Source: JAKAGZ01 sp963748105
GTDB taxonomy: Bacteria; Bacteroidota; Ignavibacteria; Ignavibacteriales; Ignavibacteriaceae
Assembly: GCA_963748105.1 (NCBI GenBank)
Contig: CAVVHP010000001.1
Location: forward strand, 1-64,000
Direction: 5' to 3'
DNA: 64,000 nt
In this document: piece by piece, positions 28,150 through 37,088 of the stretch
Position numbering within the stretch: the first letter of the stretch is position 1
How the letters are laid out: every line of letters begins with the position of its first letter
The notes under the pieces: generated by a model
What the model was told of the DNA's origin: nothing
Databases searched by the model: none
Seen by the model: only the letters and a program-made list of their open reading frames with translations
Program-made: the position numbers and the translations under genes

Positions 28150-28229
28150 AAAAAGCCCGATGATAGGGATACCACCGGGCCTGACCCATTCATATCAAAG
28201 GGCAGGGGAGAACCCTTTGAAAGGATCAG
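28150..28229 (-). ncRNA. structured leader RNA ending in a terminator hairpin (attenuator candidate)
   Basis: On the minus strand, hairpin 1 pairs ctgatcc with gggtcag (28229-28223 and 28187-28181) and, after an internal loop, tcaaaggg with ccctttga (28220-28213 and 28202-28195). It abuts an 11-pair hairpin (28180-28170 with 28165-28155) followed by a T run. The non-Watson-Crick positions are G-U only when read on the minus strand and A-C on the plus strand, which fixes the direction. The terminator lies about 15 bases before the ribosome site of the DUF3098-like gene. I cannot match it to a known riboswitch or housekeeping RNA; it lacks the conserved loop of SRP RNA. Confidence 0.65.
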
Positions 28230-28233
28230 AATA

Positions 28234-28262
28234 AATATAAATCTGAATTATAAATTTGTCAA
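28234..28262 (-). promoter_or_regulatory. sigma-70-type promoter of the leader RNA
   Basis: TTGACA (28262-28257) and TATATT (28239-28234) with exactly 17 bases between them on the minus strand. The start point expected 5-8 bases on falls at the first base of the leader hairpin, so the RNA would begin with its own structure. Confidence 0.7.
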
Positions 28263-28276
28263 GCTTTTTCAAACAG

Positions 28277-28525
28277 TTATTTGTTGATTTGATAAACAAT
28301 TTTTCTAATTGTATCAAACTGCAGATATGGGTATTCTTCCCTGATGACATCAATTGCATCCCCTGCGCTTACTTTAGTTGCTCTGAGCTGCTTAAATTTT
28401 TTCCTTATCTGGTAATCACGTACAGATTTTTCATCAATCAGACCGTGTGAATTTAATAGATCATAAATATCATCACTAACAAGGTCATTCAGAGGATTGT
28501 CGATTTTTGCTTTGATTGTTTTCAT
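28277..28525 (-). CDS. small helical protein, possibly helix-turn-helix
   Basis: An 82-aa highly charged helical protein. The second half (VRDYQIRKKFKQLRATK, then DAIDVIREEYPYLQFDTIRKIVYQ) resembles the small helix-turn-helix proteins that end in TIRKIVY-like recognition helices, but it is too short for a sure call. An aaaggatgg ribosome site precedes the ATG. An inverted repeat atact-aatg-agtat (28557-28570) lies just upstream, next to a TA-rich promoter-like stretch, and could be an operator. Confidence 0.6.
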   Translation of the reverse strand: MKTIKAKIDNPLNDLVSDDIYDLLNSHGLIDEKSVRDYQIRKKFKQLRATKVSAGDAIDVIREEYPYLQFDTIRKIVYQINK

Positions 28526-28893
28526 CTTACCATCCTTTTAATGTGTGTCGAATTACATACTAATGAGTATCAAATTATATATATAGACTTACAATTTCCT
28601 CAAATTGTTCCCAAAATAAGCTCAACAAATTAATCTTTTTGTGATCCCCGGGATTTATAGGGAATTAAATATACAAACTACTAAAATTACATTTTTTGAA
28701 AGAACGAAGTAGGCTTTGTGGCTTATTACTTATTAAAAATACCATATTTTTTTGTAAAGTCAACATAGAATATATTTAATATTTATACGTTTTGATAAAT
28801 TCTAGATAATAGGAAATGGCTAATCTTTATTATATTTACAGAAAATTGTGAAAATTATTATGGCAAGAAAGTCAGGTTAATTTATTCAGGCTA
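28526..28893. other. intergenic region, 368 bases
   Basis: Very AT-rich spacer between the minus-strand small gene and the start of the polysaccharide locus. It holds the upstream region of the 28525 gene, including the inverted repeat at 28557-28570, and presumably a promoter for the rightward locus that I could not fix with confidence. No open frame, tRNA or repeat element is seen. Confidence 0.6.
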
Positions 28894-29873
28894 ATGAGTA
28901 TGATAAAAGTTATTTCTAATCAGGGGAGCAGTGGTCATGTCTCTTTAGACACAGTAAATGAATTTGTAAAAGAAATTGTATCATCATCGAATGATAATAT
29001 AGAAGTAATTAATAATTCAGATATATTAACCAAAATTGCAAATAGAGTTTACAATACATCGCGGAAATTAAAAATTACAAATTTGTTCGTACCTGAAAAG
29101 AAACATCAACGGAAAAATAATGCAGTATATATTGCAATCTTAATGGGAGCTGGATTTAAGAGCATGTTTACCTAGCTTCTATTTCAACGCTTCAAGAAAT
29201 ATTTATTTGTTTGATGCCTGGCTGGATACACATAAAATAATAATTGATTTTGTAAATGATTTCAAAGTTGATAACGTGTTTGTGAGTTCCTCAGAGGCAG
29301 TAAAACACTTAAAGAAATATGGAACTAATTGTAAATTCCATTGGATACCTGAAGGCATAAATAGAAATGATTATAAATTTTCAAATTATGAAGATAAAAA
29401 TATTGATATTGTGCAAATCGGTCGTAAGCATGATAAATACCATGAGCTCATTGTTGATAAACTTCTAAAATTAAACAGAACTTATTTATACGAGAAGAAA
29501 AAAGGGGAACTTATTTTCCCGACAAGAGAGAGTTTTATAAACGGACTGGCAGCTTCCAAAATCTCAATTTGTTTTCCCTCCAGTATTACACATCCTGATA
29601 GAGCAAAAGGAATAGAAACAATGACCATCAGGTATTTACAATCAATAGCCTCAAAATGTTTGATAGTTGGAAAAGCTCCGAAGGAAATGATTAAATTGTT
29701 TGGATACAATCCTGTAATAGATGCGGTTGATTAAATCCCTCAGAGCAATTAGAGGAAATTTTAAATAATTATGAAGAGTTATGTGCCATTAATTGAGAAA
29801 AATTATTCCAATATATCTTAATCACCAGTGGTCTAATAGATGGGAGGATATCAAAAAGGTAATTTTGGCCTAA
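28894..29873 (+). pseudogene. glycosyltransferase (GT1/GT4-like) broken by four frame lesions
   Basis: Two open pieces (28894-29175 and 29207-29734) plus two downstream stretches are parts of one glycosyltransferase. Continuity is shown across each break: LPSFYFNASRNIYLFDAW bridges the first gap in another frame; after DAVD the sequence goes on as NPSEQLEEILNNYEEL, then PLIEKNYSNIS, then HQWSNRWEDIKKVILA. The breaks lie near 29167, 29733, 29785 and 29819. Removing them yields about 325 codons ending at 29871-29873. WIPEGI, the segment HPDRAKGIETMT and the glycosyltransferase-like C-terminus suggest a GT-B enzyme. It is either a recent pseudogene or a stretch of indel errors. Confidence 0.75.
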
Positions 29874-29964
29874 ATGCTGATATTTTATAAACTTATTCCT
29901 TCTAAATGTTTAAATTCTTTATTAACTTAAATACATATTTAATTTAAAATAATAAAAGTTTGTT

Positions 29965-31134
29965 ATGAGCAAAGACAACAGGGGCTTTGATATTCTGGAT
30001 TACTTTTTAATTTTCTTTAAATGGAAATATTTCTTTTTAGTTCAATTTATTAGTGTGATGATAATATCATACTTACTGATTTATTTCTTTATTCCACCCA
30101 AATATGATTCTTCCGCTCTGATTATTCCTTCTAAACAAGAGCAGTTAAGCGGACTCTCTTCTGTCTTAAGAAGTTTCAGTAGTCTCCCCATTGGTTTAGG
30201 TGGTCTTAGCGCAGATAATAGTATTGATAGATATAACACAATAGTTTATAGCAGGACGAATTTAGATAGTGTAATTAAGAAGTTTGATCTGGTAAAAGAA
30301 TATAATCTTGAAAGCGTTGAAAAAACGGAAAAAGCTTTAAGAAAAAATATCACAGCTGATGAAACAAAAGAAGGCGCTTATTCAATAACAGTACGGGCAA
30401 GTTCACCTGAAAAAGCAGCTAATATGACAAATTATATTGTTGATCGGCTTAATAAAACAATAATAGACCTGAATATTCGAAAAGCAAGAGATAATAAAAA
30501 TTTTCTTGGTGGCAGGTATAACGAAATTAAAACCAACTTAAAAAATGCTGAAGATTCATTAAAACTTTATCAGAAAAGAACCGGTGTTTTAGAAGCAGAG
30601 GGGCAGACGAAAGCAACTATTGAAGAATTTTCTAAAATGGAAGCTGAACTTGCTACAAAAGAAATTGAACTTTCAGTTATTAAAAAAATCTTTGGGAAAG
30701 AGGCACCACAGGTAAAAAATCAGGAAATCGCAGTTAAGGAATTCAAAGACAAACTGACTGGTTTGCAATCCGGGACTGAAAAGAATTCTTTATTATTACC
30801 ATTAAAATCATTGCCTGATAAAGCCGTAAACTATTTACGTTATTATAGAAATGTTAAAATTTATTCAAGTATGCTTGAATTTATAATCCCACTTTATGAA
30901 CAGGCAAAATTTGATGAACAAAAGGAAGTCCCAATTCTACAGGTTATTGATTACGGAGTTCCTCCAGAGAAAAAATCATATCCTTCCAGAGTTCTATTTT
31001 CACTTATTATCACCTTCGCTTCTCTTCTGATTGTATTTCTGATAATTCTAATTAAGGAGATAGTGCAAAATTCGGATAATCCTAAAATGGCAATGCTTAG
31101 AAAAGAAATGAGATTAATAAAGAAAAAAGAATAG
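29965..31134 (+). CDS. Wzz-type polysaccharide chain-length regulator
   Basis: A 389-aa polysaccharide copolymerase (PCP) protein. It has the two membrane helices of the family, at about residues 23-45 and 345-370, around a large periplasmic part with helical coiled-coil character (residues 160-270). The proline-rich segment before the second helix (DYGVPPEKKSYPSR) is typical. No C-terminal kinase domain follows, so it is a Wzz/PCP-1-like form. It sets the chain length of the polymer made by the genes downstream; the next gene starts 12 bases on. Confidence 0.88.
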   Translation: MSKDNRGFDILDYFLIFFKWKYFFLVQFISVMIISYLLIYFFIPPKYDSSALIIPSKQEQLSGLSSVLRSFSSLPIGLGGLSADNSIDRYNTIVYSRTNLDSVIKKFDLVKEYNLESVEKTEKALRKNITADETKEGAYSITVRASSPEKAANMTNYIVDRLNKTIIDLNIRKARDNKNFLGGRYNEIKTNLKNAEDSLKLYQKRTGVLEAEGQTKATIEEFSKMEAELATKEIELSVIKKIFGKEAPQVKNQEIAVKEFKDKLTGLQSGTEKNSLLLPLKSLPDKAVNYLRYYRNVKIYSSMLEFIIPLYEQAKFDEQKEVPILQVIDYGVPPEKKSYPSRVLFSLIITFASLLIVFLIILIKEIVQNSDNPKMAMLRKEMRLIKKKE

Positions 31135-31145
31135 TAAAATAATTA

Positions 31146-32582
31146 GTGCAAACAACCTTAAGTAATATAGAGGAACACGGAAGATTTAGTATAAAATATT
31201 TCCTTCTCGGAATTATTCTTATAATTCCCCTGATCTTCCTTCTAAATAATTCAGGTTTTAATCTAAGGACTGTTGTAATTGTGCTGGGGATACCGGTAGT
31301 TACAATGCTTCTGTTTTGTTACAGGGCTTATAAATATTTCTTTATAATTTCACTATTTACTAACTATTATTTATTCGGTTTATACTTTTCAGTTTTTGTA
31401 GGCCTGGGCCTGCTATTCTCTTTTCTATTGACCTACCGTGGTGTAAATTCTGATTTTTTTAAAACTCCATTAACACTACCCGCAATAATATATTACGGTA
31501 CTGTTATACCTTCTTTAATTAATTCTTCAAATGTTTTACTCAGCATATACATTATGTTGAATTTGCATGCAATGGTGATTCTATTTCTAATATTTGGCTA
31601 TACAGTTAACGATTATAAAAAAATTAAAAATATAATTTATGCTTTTATCGCACTTACAACTATAGATGCGTTTGTGATTATATTTTTGGCCTTAACATTG
31701 GGTGGGAGAAAGTTTGGGATATCAGGAGTAGTTTATGTAGACTATAGTGCTATGGCAATTATTACTTTGTTTCTTTATATGTTATTTAATAAAAAGAATA
31801 TCACAAGAAATAATACAGTTGTGATAGCTGCTTTAGTTATGGTCATTCTGGCAGGTTTGATTTTTACTCAAACTAGGAATACTTTTATTTCTCTGTCATT
31901 AACTTTCCTGGCGTTATTTATTTTTATTACGATTAAAAGAAGCAAATTCAATATATCAACAGGTAAATTAGTTGGTGTATTTACTTCCATAATAGTAGTC
32001 AGTTTAATTTTGGTTGTGATATTAACCTATGTTAACCCGGATGTTTTCCAAAGGCTTGACCAACTTAATAAAAGCAATGTTTTAACAGTTAAAAAAGAAT
32101 CAGACTTTAGCAGTAATACACTATTGAGCCGATTATTAATATGGGATACTGCATGGAATGCTTTTAAGGCTCATCCAATTGTAGGTATTGGAGTTTATTC
32201 TTTCCCCTTTGAATCTGCAACTTTTTCGACAATTCCTAAGGATTTATATAAAGAATTTGTGGCGGGATTGAGTCCACACATAACCTTTTTGGCAAATCTT
32301 GCTGAAACCGGGATAATAGGATTTGTTGGTTTCCTGATATTTCTTGGTTCTTCGCTGTGGATGGGCATCAAATCAGTCAATTTAGCTTTTTCTGAAGAAC
32401 AGATATTCTATTCAATAATAATTTTGGCATTACAGTTTTATATCCTTTTTTCTATGTTTTTAACCGACGCCTGGCTTTGGGGACAATGTGGTATGCTTTG
32501 GGGCGTAGTATTGGGTCTTTCAATTGCCAATTATAAAATCATTACTCAAAAAAACAAATCTCAATTGAATGTCGCAAAATAA
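31146..32582 (+). CDS. O-antigen ligase/polymerase family membrane protein
   Basis: A 478-aa protein with about twelve membrane helices and the Wzy_C-type periplasmic loop (WDTAWNAFKAHPIVGIGVYSF, about residues 335-355). Members either polymerise repeat units (Wzy) or ligate polymer to lipid A core (WaaL); sequence alone does not separate these. The start codon is GTG. It overlaps the flippase gene by 14 bases, which together with Wzz favours a Wzx/Wzy-dependent pathway and the polymerase role. Confidence 0.82.
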   Translation: MQTTLSNIEEHGRFSIKYFLLGIILIIPLIFLLNNSGFNLRTVVIVLGIPVVTMLLFCYRAYKYFFIISLFTNYYLFGLYFSVFVGLGLLFSFLLTYRGVNSDFFKTPLTLPAIIYYGTVIPSLINSSNVLLSIYIMLNLHAMVILFLIFGYTVNDYKKIKNIIYAFIALTTIDAFVIIFLALTLGGRKFGISGVVYVDYSAMAIITLFLYMLFNKKNITRNNTVVIAALVMVILAGLIFTQTRNTFISLSLTFLALFIFITIKRSKFNISTGKLVGVFTSIIVVSLILVVILTYVNPDVFQRLDQLNKSNVLTVKKESDFSSNTLLSRLLIWDTAWNAFKAHPIVGIGVYSFPFESATFSTIPKDLYKEFVAGLSPHITFLANLAETGIIGFVGFLIFLGSSLWMGIKSVNLAFSEEQIFYSIIILALQFYILFSMFLTDAWLWGQCGMLWGVVLGLSIANYKIITQKNKSQLNVAK

Positions 32583-34056
32583 AAAAAATTCACTCTGGCT
32601 GACAATTCAGTTTACTACATCCCTGATATTTTCATTAATTACTTTAAAATTAAATTTCTTGAATTATGGGGAAGAAATTTTTGGGATATGGATTTTATTA
32701 ATTTCTTTCTGGGGAATTAGCACAGTAGTAGATCTTGGTTTTGGAACTGCAATTGTGAAATATATTGCGGGGGCAAATGAAAACAACGATCAAAATGAAG
32801 TTAATGAAATTGCATCTACCGGTTTTATTATTTTTCTTTTTTTAGGAGTAATCCTGTTAATTACCGGTTTGCTAATTGGTTTTCTAATCTATTATAGCAA
32901 TAAAAGCATAATCCCTTCCGGTAAAGATTCATTATTTGAAATCGTGTTTATTCTGCTGGGCTTTTCTTTTTACTTCCAATATCTGGTAGCTTTTTTTAGA
33001 TCTCTTTTTGAAGGATTTAATAAATACGTTGTTACAAGCAAGCTCACACTTATTTATAATTTTGCAATTCTTTTTTCCGTTATAATAATCTTTTTGCTGA
33101 ATATGGAAATCTGGGTTTTAGCACTTTTCTATTCCATTTCTTCTTTGATTTTACTTGGCCTTTATTTTTTTACGTTAAAACGAAATTTCAGCTTTGTCAA
33201 AATTAAACCCGGTATGTTCAGAATTAAATGTGCAAAAAATATGCTTGGGTTTAGTTTCTCAGTTCAAATAGCTTCTTTATTGGGATCTTTATTAGATCCA
33301 TTAATCAAATATGTTATTGGTAATTATGGCTCGGCTAGCATAATTTCTTATTATGAAGTAGCAAGAAGGTTTGCCCTGGCTATTTCAGGATTGTTTAATA
33401 CAGCATTTAAAACAATACTACCCCGCACAAGCATATTAAAATCAAGGGATGATTATAAAAATTATATACTGGATGAGGGATTTAAGTTTCCAAAATTCGG
33501 CATCGTTTATTCAGGAGCATTCTATGGAATTGGGTCCATCTTTATTGTGTTATTAATTCATTTCTGGTTTGGTTTCGATCAGAGTATACTAATCTTCTTC
33601 CTATTAAGTTTAGCCGAAATTGTTAATAATACTGGATATATGGTTTATACTTTTTTCATGGGAATAGGTAAGGGAATTTATCTTGTGATTATTCAATTAT
33701 CAAATAATATCCTTGTCGCTTTAAGTTTAATTTTGGGATTCATACTGTTTAGTAGTGAGCTAGGACTGGTAGGATATTTTGTGTCCGTTACAATTATGAA
33801 CTTATTTATGTTAAAATTAATGAGCAAAGAAACTGGTATTAAAATTTCATTATACCTGGCAAAAATGAATATTAACAAATTGATAATACTATTACTCTTC
33901 ATCTTTGCGGTCATAACTTTAAATTATTTCTACCAGGTTAATGTCTTTTTGCTTAGCACAATTCTTTCTATTGCAACTTTAATTTTATTCATAGGAGAAA
34001 TTAAAAGCTATTTCAAGCAGTTGATGGGGCTTATCGGTCTTGCTAAAGTTAAATAA
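32569..34056 (+). CDS. Wzx-type polysaccharide flippase
   Basis: A 495-aa MATE/MOP-superfamily membrane protein with twelve to fourteen predicted helices, the family-type start (TLKLNFLNYGEEIFGIWILLIS) and the conserved VDLGFGTAIVKYIA segment. It should flip lipid-linked repeat units across the inner membrane. It lies between the ligase/polymerase gene (overlapping) and the first glycosyltransferase (nine-base gap). A second flippase of a different subfamily is at 45123-46583. Confidence 0.88.
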   Translation: MSQNKKNSLWLTIQFTTSLIFSLITLKLNFLNYGEEIFGIWILLISFWGISTVVDLGFGTAIVKYIAGANENNDQNEVNEIASTGFIIFLFLGVILLITGLLIGFLIYYSNKSIIPSGKDSLFEIVFILLGFSFYFQYLVAFFRSLFEGFNKYVVTSKLTLIYNFAILFSVIIIFLLNMEIWVLALFYSISSLILLGLYFFTLKRNFSFVKIKPGMFRIKCAKNMLGFSFSVQIASLLGSLLDPLIKYVIGNYGSASIISYYEVARRFALAISGLFNTAFKTILPRTSILKSRDDYKNYILDEGFKFPKFGIVYSGAFYGIGSIFIVLLIHFWFGFDQSILIFFLLSLAEIVNNTGYMVYTFFMGIGKGIYLVIIQLSNNILVALSLILGFILFSSELGLVGYFVSVTIMNLFMLKLMSKETGIKISLYLAKMNINKLIILLLFIFAVITLNYFYQVNVFLLSTILSIATLILFIGEIKSYFKQLMGLIGLAKVK

Positions 34057-34065
34057 TCAAGAAAC

Positions 34066-34851
34066 ATGGAAGAAAATCTAAAAATCTCAATTGTTACGCC
34101 ATCTTATAATCAGGGACAATTTATAGAACAGACAATTAAATCTGTTCTGAACCAGGATTATAAAAATTACGAACATATCATCATTGATGGAGGTTCTACT
34201 GATAATACTATAGATATTTTAAAAAAATACAAACATCTGATATGGATCTCGGAAAAGGATGCTGGGCAAAGTAATGCAATAAACAAAGGCTTCTCAATGG
34301 CCAAAGGTGAAATATTTGCCTGGCTCAATTCGGATGATTATTACGAAGAGAATATTTTTAAATCGATTGCCACATATTTTAAAGAACATAAAGAATGTAA
34401 CTTCCTTTACGGAAATATTACATATGTAGATAAAAATGGGAAAAGTGTTGCTGAGATAAGAGGTGAGGAAATTACTTTCGAAAGTTTACTAAAAAATCCC
34501 GATTTAATAAGACAGCCGAGCTTTTTCTGGAGAAAAGAGAACTTTGTTGATAATGGTGGTCTTGATGAATCACTCGATCTTGTAATGGATTATGATTTGT
34601 TTCTCAAATTTACAAAATCACAAAAGCCCGGGTATATTAATAAGTATCTAAGTTATTACAGGTTTTATGATGAAACTAAAACAAACGTAAACAGGAAAAA
34701 GCAAGCAACTGAATTATACAAGGTGATGAAAAGATATTCCGCAAGAATTTCGTTGGGGATGTACTGGTTTTTATTTAAAAGATATTTTGGACTGTTTGAC
34801 TTGTTTGCAGTGATTCGAAAAATTCCCAAAATACTGGTTGGGCGTGGTTAA
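34066..34851 (+). CDS. glycosyltransferase family 2
   Basis: A 261-aa GT-A fold enzyme. ISIVTPSYNQGQFIEQTI opens the nucleotide-sugar domain, IIIDGGSTDNT follows, and the metal-binding NSDD motif is at about residue 88-91. DLVMDYDLFLKF fits the acceptor half. The sugar transferred is unknown. The 3' end overlaps the start of the next glycosyltransferase by 8 to 14 bases. Confidence 0.9.
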   Translation: MEENLKISIVTPSYNQGQFIEQTIKSVLNQDYKNYEHIIIDGGSTDNTIDILKKYKHLIWISEKDAGQSNAINKGFSMAKGEIFAWLNSDDYYEENIFKSIATYFKEHKECNFLYGNITYVDKNGKSVAEIRGEEITFESLLKNPDLIRQPSFFWRKENFVDNGGLDESLDLVMDYDLFLKFTKSQKPGYINKYLSYYRFYDETKTNVNRKKQATELYKVMKRYSARISLGMYWFLFKRYFGLFDLFAVIRKIPKILVGRG

Positions 34852-36073
34852 AAATAAAAAAAAAATATTATTTGTTGATCATGATAATGGTATATCCGGT
34901 GCTACAATTAGTATGGGATACCTGATTAAACAGTTCATTAATAATGATTATAAGGTAATCGTACTAACCAGTAAAAGTCAGCCCGGGGTAAATTATCTTG
35001 AGCAATTTGGAGCTGAAACCATCTACTATAGTGATTCTCCATCCAGATCTATCATTATGACTTTTCATTTTACCAATAAAACAAATTTCTTTTCTATCCA
35101 GTGGTTTAAAAATTTAGTCAAAGATTTACTCAGTTTTATTAACGGTGTAATACTGGCCGCTAAGGTATTGGGCAAATACAAGCCTGAAATGGTATATCTT
35201 AATGAGTACGTAACAATCCAATTTGGTCTTGTGGCTAAATTAAAATCTATCCCGGTAGTAGTACACATCAGGAGTTTGTTCATAGATCAAAAATTTAATT
35301 TGAGAATAATGCTTTTAAGGAAAATATTAAGAATAATCCCTGATTTTAACTTTGCTATTACTGAAATTGAAGCCAATCAGATTAAAGGATTATCCTACAA
35401 AGCAGGTAATGTTATTATAGTACCTGAATTCTTAAGTGAAGATGACTTTAAAATTTCATCTGATTTATCACAGCTAAAAAAGAAATTTGATGTTTCGGGA
35501 AATAATAAGGTAGTTACTTTTCTTGGTGGAATTAGTTCAATTAAAGGGTCAATTGATTTTATTTCTTCTATAGAATATTTAAGTGAAAACGTAAGTAACA
35601 CTAAATTTATTTTGGCTGGGAAAAACCGTGATTATAAAACTTCATCAGATATTCATAAATATTATATAAAATGTATTGAATATTTAAAGCGGCCGAAAAT
35701 AAAATCACGTATTAAGGTACCTGGTGAAGTAGAAAACATTAATGATTTATTAAGTATTTCGGATATTGTTATCTCTTGCTCAACTATATCTCATTTTAGC
35801 AGACCCATCATTGAAGCCTGGGCACACAAAAAAGCTGTTATCGCCACCGATATAAAACATACCAGTAACCTAATTGAGAATGAAATTAATGGAATATTAG
35901 TACCGGCTAACAATCCACGAGAACTAGCGGCAACAATAGAAAGATTACTGAGTGATAAAAAACTATGTGAAGAAATGGGAAAGAATGGTTATAAGAAAGC
36001 TAAAGAAATGTATTCAGAGGGAAAAAATACGGGTAAAATTGTAAATTATTGCACTGAATTATTAAACAAGTGA
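34844..36073 (+). CDS. glycosyltransferase family 4
   Basis: A 409-aa GT-B enzyme. The N-terminal half (KKILFVDHDNGISGATISMG) is the acceptor domain; the C-terminal half shows FLGGISSIKGSIDF, the FILAGK strand and the donor-site region IIEAWAHKKAVIATDIKHTS with GILVPANNP. The GTG at 34844 is taken as start; a TTG six bases earlier is also possible. It sits in tight order with the neighbouring transferases. Confidence 0.87.
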   Translation: MVKNKKKILFVDHDNGISGATISMGYLIKQFINNDYKVIVLTSKSQPGVNYLEQFGAETIYYSDSPSRSIIMTFHFTNKTNFFSIQWFKNLVKDLLSFINGVILAAKVLGKYKPEMVYLNEYVTIQFGLVAKLKSIPVVVHIRSLFIDQKFNLRIMLLRKILRIIPDFNFAITEIEANQIKGLSYKAGNVIIVPEFLSEDDFKISSDLSQLKKKFDVSGNNKVVTFLGGISSIKGSIDFISSIEYLSENVSNTKFILAGKNRDYKTSSDIHKYYIKCIEYLKRPKIKSRIKVPGEVENINDLLSISDIVISCSTISHFSRPIIEAWAHKKAVIATDIKHTSNLIENEINGILVPANNPRELAATIERLLSDKKLCEEMGKNGYKKAKEMYSEGKNTGKIVNYCTELLNK

Positions 36074-36163
36074 TTTTTGTTCATATCTTGTCTCCAAATA
36101 TTGGGGATTAGAATGAAAGGCAATTATCATTATTTACAAGAAGAATATTTAGTCTAAGCGATT

Positions 36164-37088
36164 ATGTTACCAAAAGTTAGTATAGTAATGTTGAATTGGA
36201 ATGGTGCAAAAGACACAATTGAGTGTGTGGAATCGCTTAACAAAATATCATACAGTAATTATGAGATTATTATTGTAGACAATAATTCAGAGGAACATGA
36301 TAAAAAAAATATTAAGGGATTCATTAAAACAAATGAATATTACTTTAATCTTTAATGATAATAACAAAGGATTTACTGGTGGAAATAATGTAGGAATTAC
36401 AAAAGCAATTAATAGCAATTCTGAATTTGTCCTTTTGTTAAATAATGATACTGTGGTTGAACCTGATTTTTTGGAACCGTTAATAAATGTATTTCACAAA
36501 CATAAAAATGCCGGAATAGCTGCACCTCAAATCAACTATTATCAAAAGAAAAATTTAATATGGACTGAGGGTGGCACTATTAGTAAGCTCCGTGGCTCCG
36601 GTTTTGCTTATTCTGATAGAGCCGATACAATTGAAAATAATGATGATAAAATTGTCGGATTTGTTTCGGGTTGTTGCATGCTGTTAAGAAAAGATATAAT
36701 TGAAAAAGTTGGATTATTTGATGAAGATTTTTTCCTTTATGTAGAAGACACAGATTTATGTTTCAGGACGTTAGAGACAGGATATAAAATAATCATTTCA
36801 CATAAGTCGAAAATTTATCATAAGGTGGGAGCCTCTACAAATAGAAATTTAAGTCTTCTCCCTTTGTATTACGTTACCAGGAACAGATTATATTTTGCGA
36901 GGAAGAGTTTCAAATATTTTTATCCTTTTACTATCCTTTATATCCTGATTGCGATGTTGCTTAAAGGGGTTAAATGGACAATAAGTGGTAATATCCAAAA
37001 TACCATTACTGTAAAAAATGCCTTCATTGATTTTTTTAAAGGCAAAATGGGAATGGCTATTCAAAAAAACACAGAGCAAACTGTATGA
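36164..37088 (+). pseudogene. glycosyltransferase family 2, split by one frameshift at an A8 tract
   Basis: The first frame (36164-36355) carries the GT2 start VSIVMLNWNGAKDTIECVES and IIIVDNNSEEHDK; the second (36297-37088) carries NDNNKGFTGGNNVGI, LLLNNDTVVEPDF and the FDEDFFLYVEDTDLCFR block of rhamnosyltransferase-like GT2. The switch fits the run of eight A at 36302-36309: with seven A the protein reads EEHDKKILRDSLKQMNITLIF without a break, giving 307 aa. Total length 925 is one over a multiple of three. It may be a pseudogene, a slippage-rescued gene or an indel error. The 3' end overlaps the next gene by four bases. Confidence 0.83.

Noticed and set aside
28128..28193. Longer N-terminus for the DUF3098-like protein
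   Set aside because: The extension would translate the terminator hairpin and ignores the strong ribosome site before the ATG at 28127.
28150..28229. Leader RNA as SRP (4.5S) RNA
   Set aside because: It has a ggtcagg-like stretch and a promoter/terminator pair, but lacks the conserved GGAA-type tetraloop and the agcagcc strand that define SRP RNA.
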